In this document: positions 19,984-20,576 of the stretch, piece by piece
Position numbering within the stretch: the first letter of the stretch is position 1
Layout: each line of letters starts with the position of its first letter
Source of the DNA: JACOYH01 sp964469735
Lineage (GTDB): Bacteria > Patescibacteriota > Minisyncoccia > Minisyncoccales > MHMH01
Length of the DNA: 20,576 bases
Assembly: GCA_964469735.1 (NCBI GenBank)
Contig: CAYXYS010000004.1
Location: forward strand, 1 to 20,576
Direction: 5' to 3'
Notes under the pieces: model-generated
Told to the model about the DNA's origin: nothing
Database searches by the model: none
What the model saw: only the letters and a program-made list of their open reading frames with translations
Made by a program: the position numbers and the translations under genes

Positions 19984-20072
19984 TGCGGGGTCGCCCGCCT
20001 AGCCGAGTTAGGTGAGGCTGGTCTAATGGCCCACCTCGTTGAGACGAATTCAGCTCGCCGAGGCGAGTAGGA
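19984..20072 (+). pseudogene. tRNA-Gln 5' remnant, broken by two palindromic inserts
   Basis: TGCGGGGTCG (19984-19993), TCTAATGG (20022-20029) and TAGGA (20068-20072) joined together equal the first 23 bases of the intact tRNA-Gln at 20329. Between them sit a 28-nt insert (19994-20021, begins CCCGCCTAGCC, ends GGTGAGGCTGG) and a 38-nt insert (20030-20067, begins CCCACCTCG, ends CGAGGCGAG), both with complementary ends. The match stops inside the D-stem, 3 nt before the GIY-YIG start codon. It keeps the promoter of the original tRNA. Confidence 0.85.
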
Positions 20073-20075
20073 TGT

Positions 20076-20324
20076 ATGTTTGTTGTTTATATATTAAAAA
20101 GTAAAATTGCAAGAAAAAGTTACGTTGGTTTTACAAATAATATCGAGAGAAGATTAAGAGAGCATAATTCCGGAAATCATTTTTACACAAAAAGATATAA
20201 ACCATGGGAAATTATTCACAAAGAAGAATTTGAGAATTTTGAAAAAGCAATAAAAAGAGAGAAATTTCTTAAGTCAACGAGTGGCCGAAGATTTCTAAAG
20301 AAATTATTTAATAATATATCGTAA
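20076..20324 (+). CDS. Single-domain GIY-YIG nuclease
   Basis: The protein has 82 residues and consists of the GIY-YIG nuclease fold alone. It shows VYILKS (the GIY strand, residues 4-9), SYVGFTNNIERRLREHNSG (YVG at 16-18, catalytic Arg in the NIERRLREHN helix) and FENFEKAIKREKFLKS (metal-binding Glu). These small proteins (UvrC-type or UPF0213-like, relatives of homing endonuclease heads) are frequent in CPR genomes; their targets are unknown. It lies between a broken tRNA-Gln 5' end (3 nt before its ATG) and the intact tRNA-Gln (4 nt after its stop), so a role in cutting or inserting at tRNA genes is possible. The only SD-like bases (AGGA) belong to the tRNA remnant. No DNA-binding domain is attached, and the gene is AT-rich compared with its flanks. 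Confidence 0.92.
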   Translation: MFVVYILKSKIARKSYVGFTNNIERRLREHNSGNHFYTKRYKPWEIIHKEEFENFEKAIKREKFLKSTSGRRFLKKLFNNIS

Positions 20325-20328
20325 CTAT

Positions 20329-20399
20329 TGCGGGGTCGTCTAATGGTAGGACTATGGACTCTGAATCCATCAATCTAGGTTCGAATCCTAGCCCCGCAG
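20329..20399 (+). tRNA. tRNA-Gln (anticodon CTG)
   Basis: 71-nt cloverleaf: acceptor TGCGGGG/CCCCGCA with discriminator G, D-stem GTCT/GGAC, anticodon arm ATGGA-CTCTGAA-TCCAT (CTG), T-arm CTAGG-TTCGAAT-CCTAG. No CCA encoded; CATAGA follows, as after tRNA-Lys. It starts 4 nt after the GIY-YIG stop codon and has no promoter of its own. Confidence 0.95.
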
Positions 20400-20557
20400 C
20401 ATAGAAATTTTGAGTACTGAAAGTACTAAAAAATTTATATATTGCCGGGGTTATGGTGAGAACCTTGCTCCCTTAGGCCTCTCGCCTCGCGGCGAAGCAG
20501 GTCGGGCAACTCTTCGAATCCCCGCCTTGCTGGCGAGGCAGGCTAGCCCCGCAGCCA
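20400..20557 (+). mobile_element. tRNA-derived element at the 3' end of tRNA-Gln, ending in a displaced tRNA-Gln 3' end
   Basis: Second copy of the element seen after tRNA-Lys. It starts CATAGA, then has a small hairpin (AGTACT-GAA-AGTACT, 20413-20427), a D-arm-like GGTT-ATGGTGAG-AACC and the 42-nt core 20465-20506, identical to 4787-4828. The D-arm stems of the two copies differ but still pair, three of four pairs having changed. Then AACTC-TTCGAATC, a 22-nt palindromic insert (20521-20542, CCCGCCTTG ... CGAGGCAGG) and CTAGCCCCGCAG (20543-20554), the exact 3' end of tRNA-Gln. Here an encoded CCA (20555-20557) follows, which the intact tRNA lacks, so the displaced end probably belongs to the original gene. 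Confidence 0.78.
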
Positions 20558-20576
20558 TCACATGCTAAGTCAGGTG

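Noticed and set aside
1..20576. CRISPR array
   Set aside because: No evenly spaced direct repeats with unique spacers were seen; the repeats found are inverted or only paired copies.

Overview
The window looks like a piece of a small-genome Candidate Phyla Radiation bacterium (Patescibacteria, most likely a parcubacterium). The reasons are compact housekeeping genes, a very short HrcA, a DUF5667 secreted protein, a single-domain GIY-YIG gene beside a tRNA, a tiny one-helix membrane protein, and many housekeeping genes whose start codon lies almost on the predicted transcription start, with no Shine-Dalgarno (SD) sequence. Lineage is inferred from gene style only; no rRNA is present. The prfB frameshift and TGA stops show that TGA is a stop codon here.

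Layout. 1-331 (-): start of a CorA-type transporter. 390-4624: heat-shock operon hrcA-grpE-dnaK-dnaJ with a CIRCE-overlapped promoter. 4604-4889: tRNA-Lys followed by a tRNA-derived element. 4923-6216: two unrelated hypothetical genes with strong SDs, the second resembling phage proteins. 6274-6704: RNase P RNA (rnpB) containing two identical 32-nt hairpin inserts. 6868-7785 (-): pyrB, divergent from murJ (7920-9566). 9637-12018: lepA, a 31-aa membrane peptide on the other strand, and an FtsB/DivIC-like gene. 12042-13640: tRNA-Gly and a secreted DUF5667 protein. 14001-15027 (-): two accessory genes with their own promoters and structured untranslated RNA. 15143-16420: a nucleotidyltransferase, a tRNA-Thr nested in another tRNA-Thr, and two small SD-led genes. 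16519-19931: SPFH protein, prfB (programmed frameshift), ftsE, ftsX. 19955-20557: a tRNA-Gln island with a broken 5' copy, a GIY-YIG gene, an intact tRNA and a displaced 3' end.

The most unusual signal is a set of insertions tied to tRNA genes. (a) A tRNA-Thr(CGT) is broken in its D-stem by a 109-bp unit made of 17-nt terminal inverted repeats around a second, complete and diverged tRNA-Thr(CGT). (b) A tRNA-Gln is broken in its D-arm directly before a GIY-YIG gene, which is followed 4 nt later by an intact tRNA-Gln. (c) tRNA-Lys and tRNA-Gln are each followed by a copy of the same ~160-bp tRNA-like element with a 42-nt identical core, ending in a second copy of that tRNA's own 3' end. (d) GC-rich palindromes starting CCCGCC or CCTGCC and ending near GGCGGG sit exactly inside tRNA sequence at five places. 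Together these suggest small mobile elements that use tRNA genes as targets and leave, or carry, a working replacement tRNA.

The rest is ordinary core machinery: protein folding and its HrcA/CIRCE control, tRNA processing (rnpB), pyrimidine synthesis (pyrB), peptidoglycan lipid II flipping (murJ), translation (lepA, prfB) and division (ftsB-like, ftsE, ftsX).
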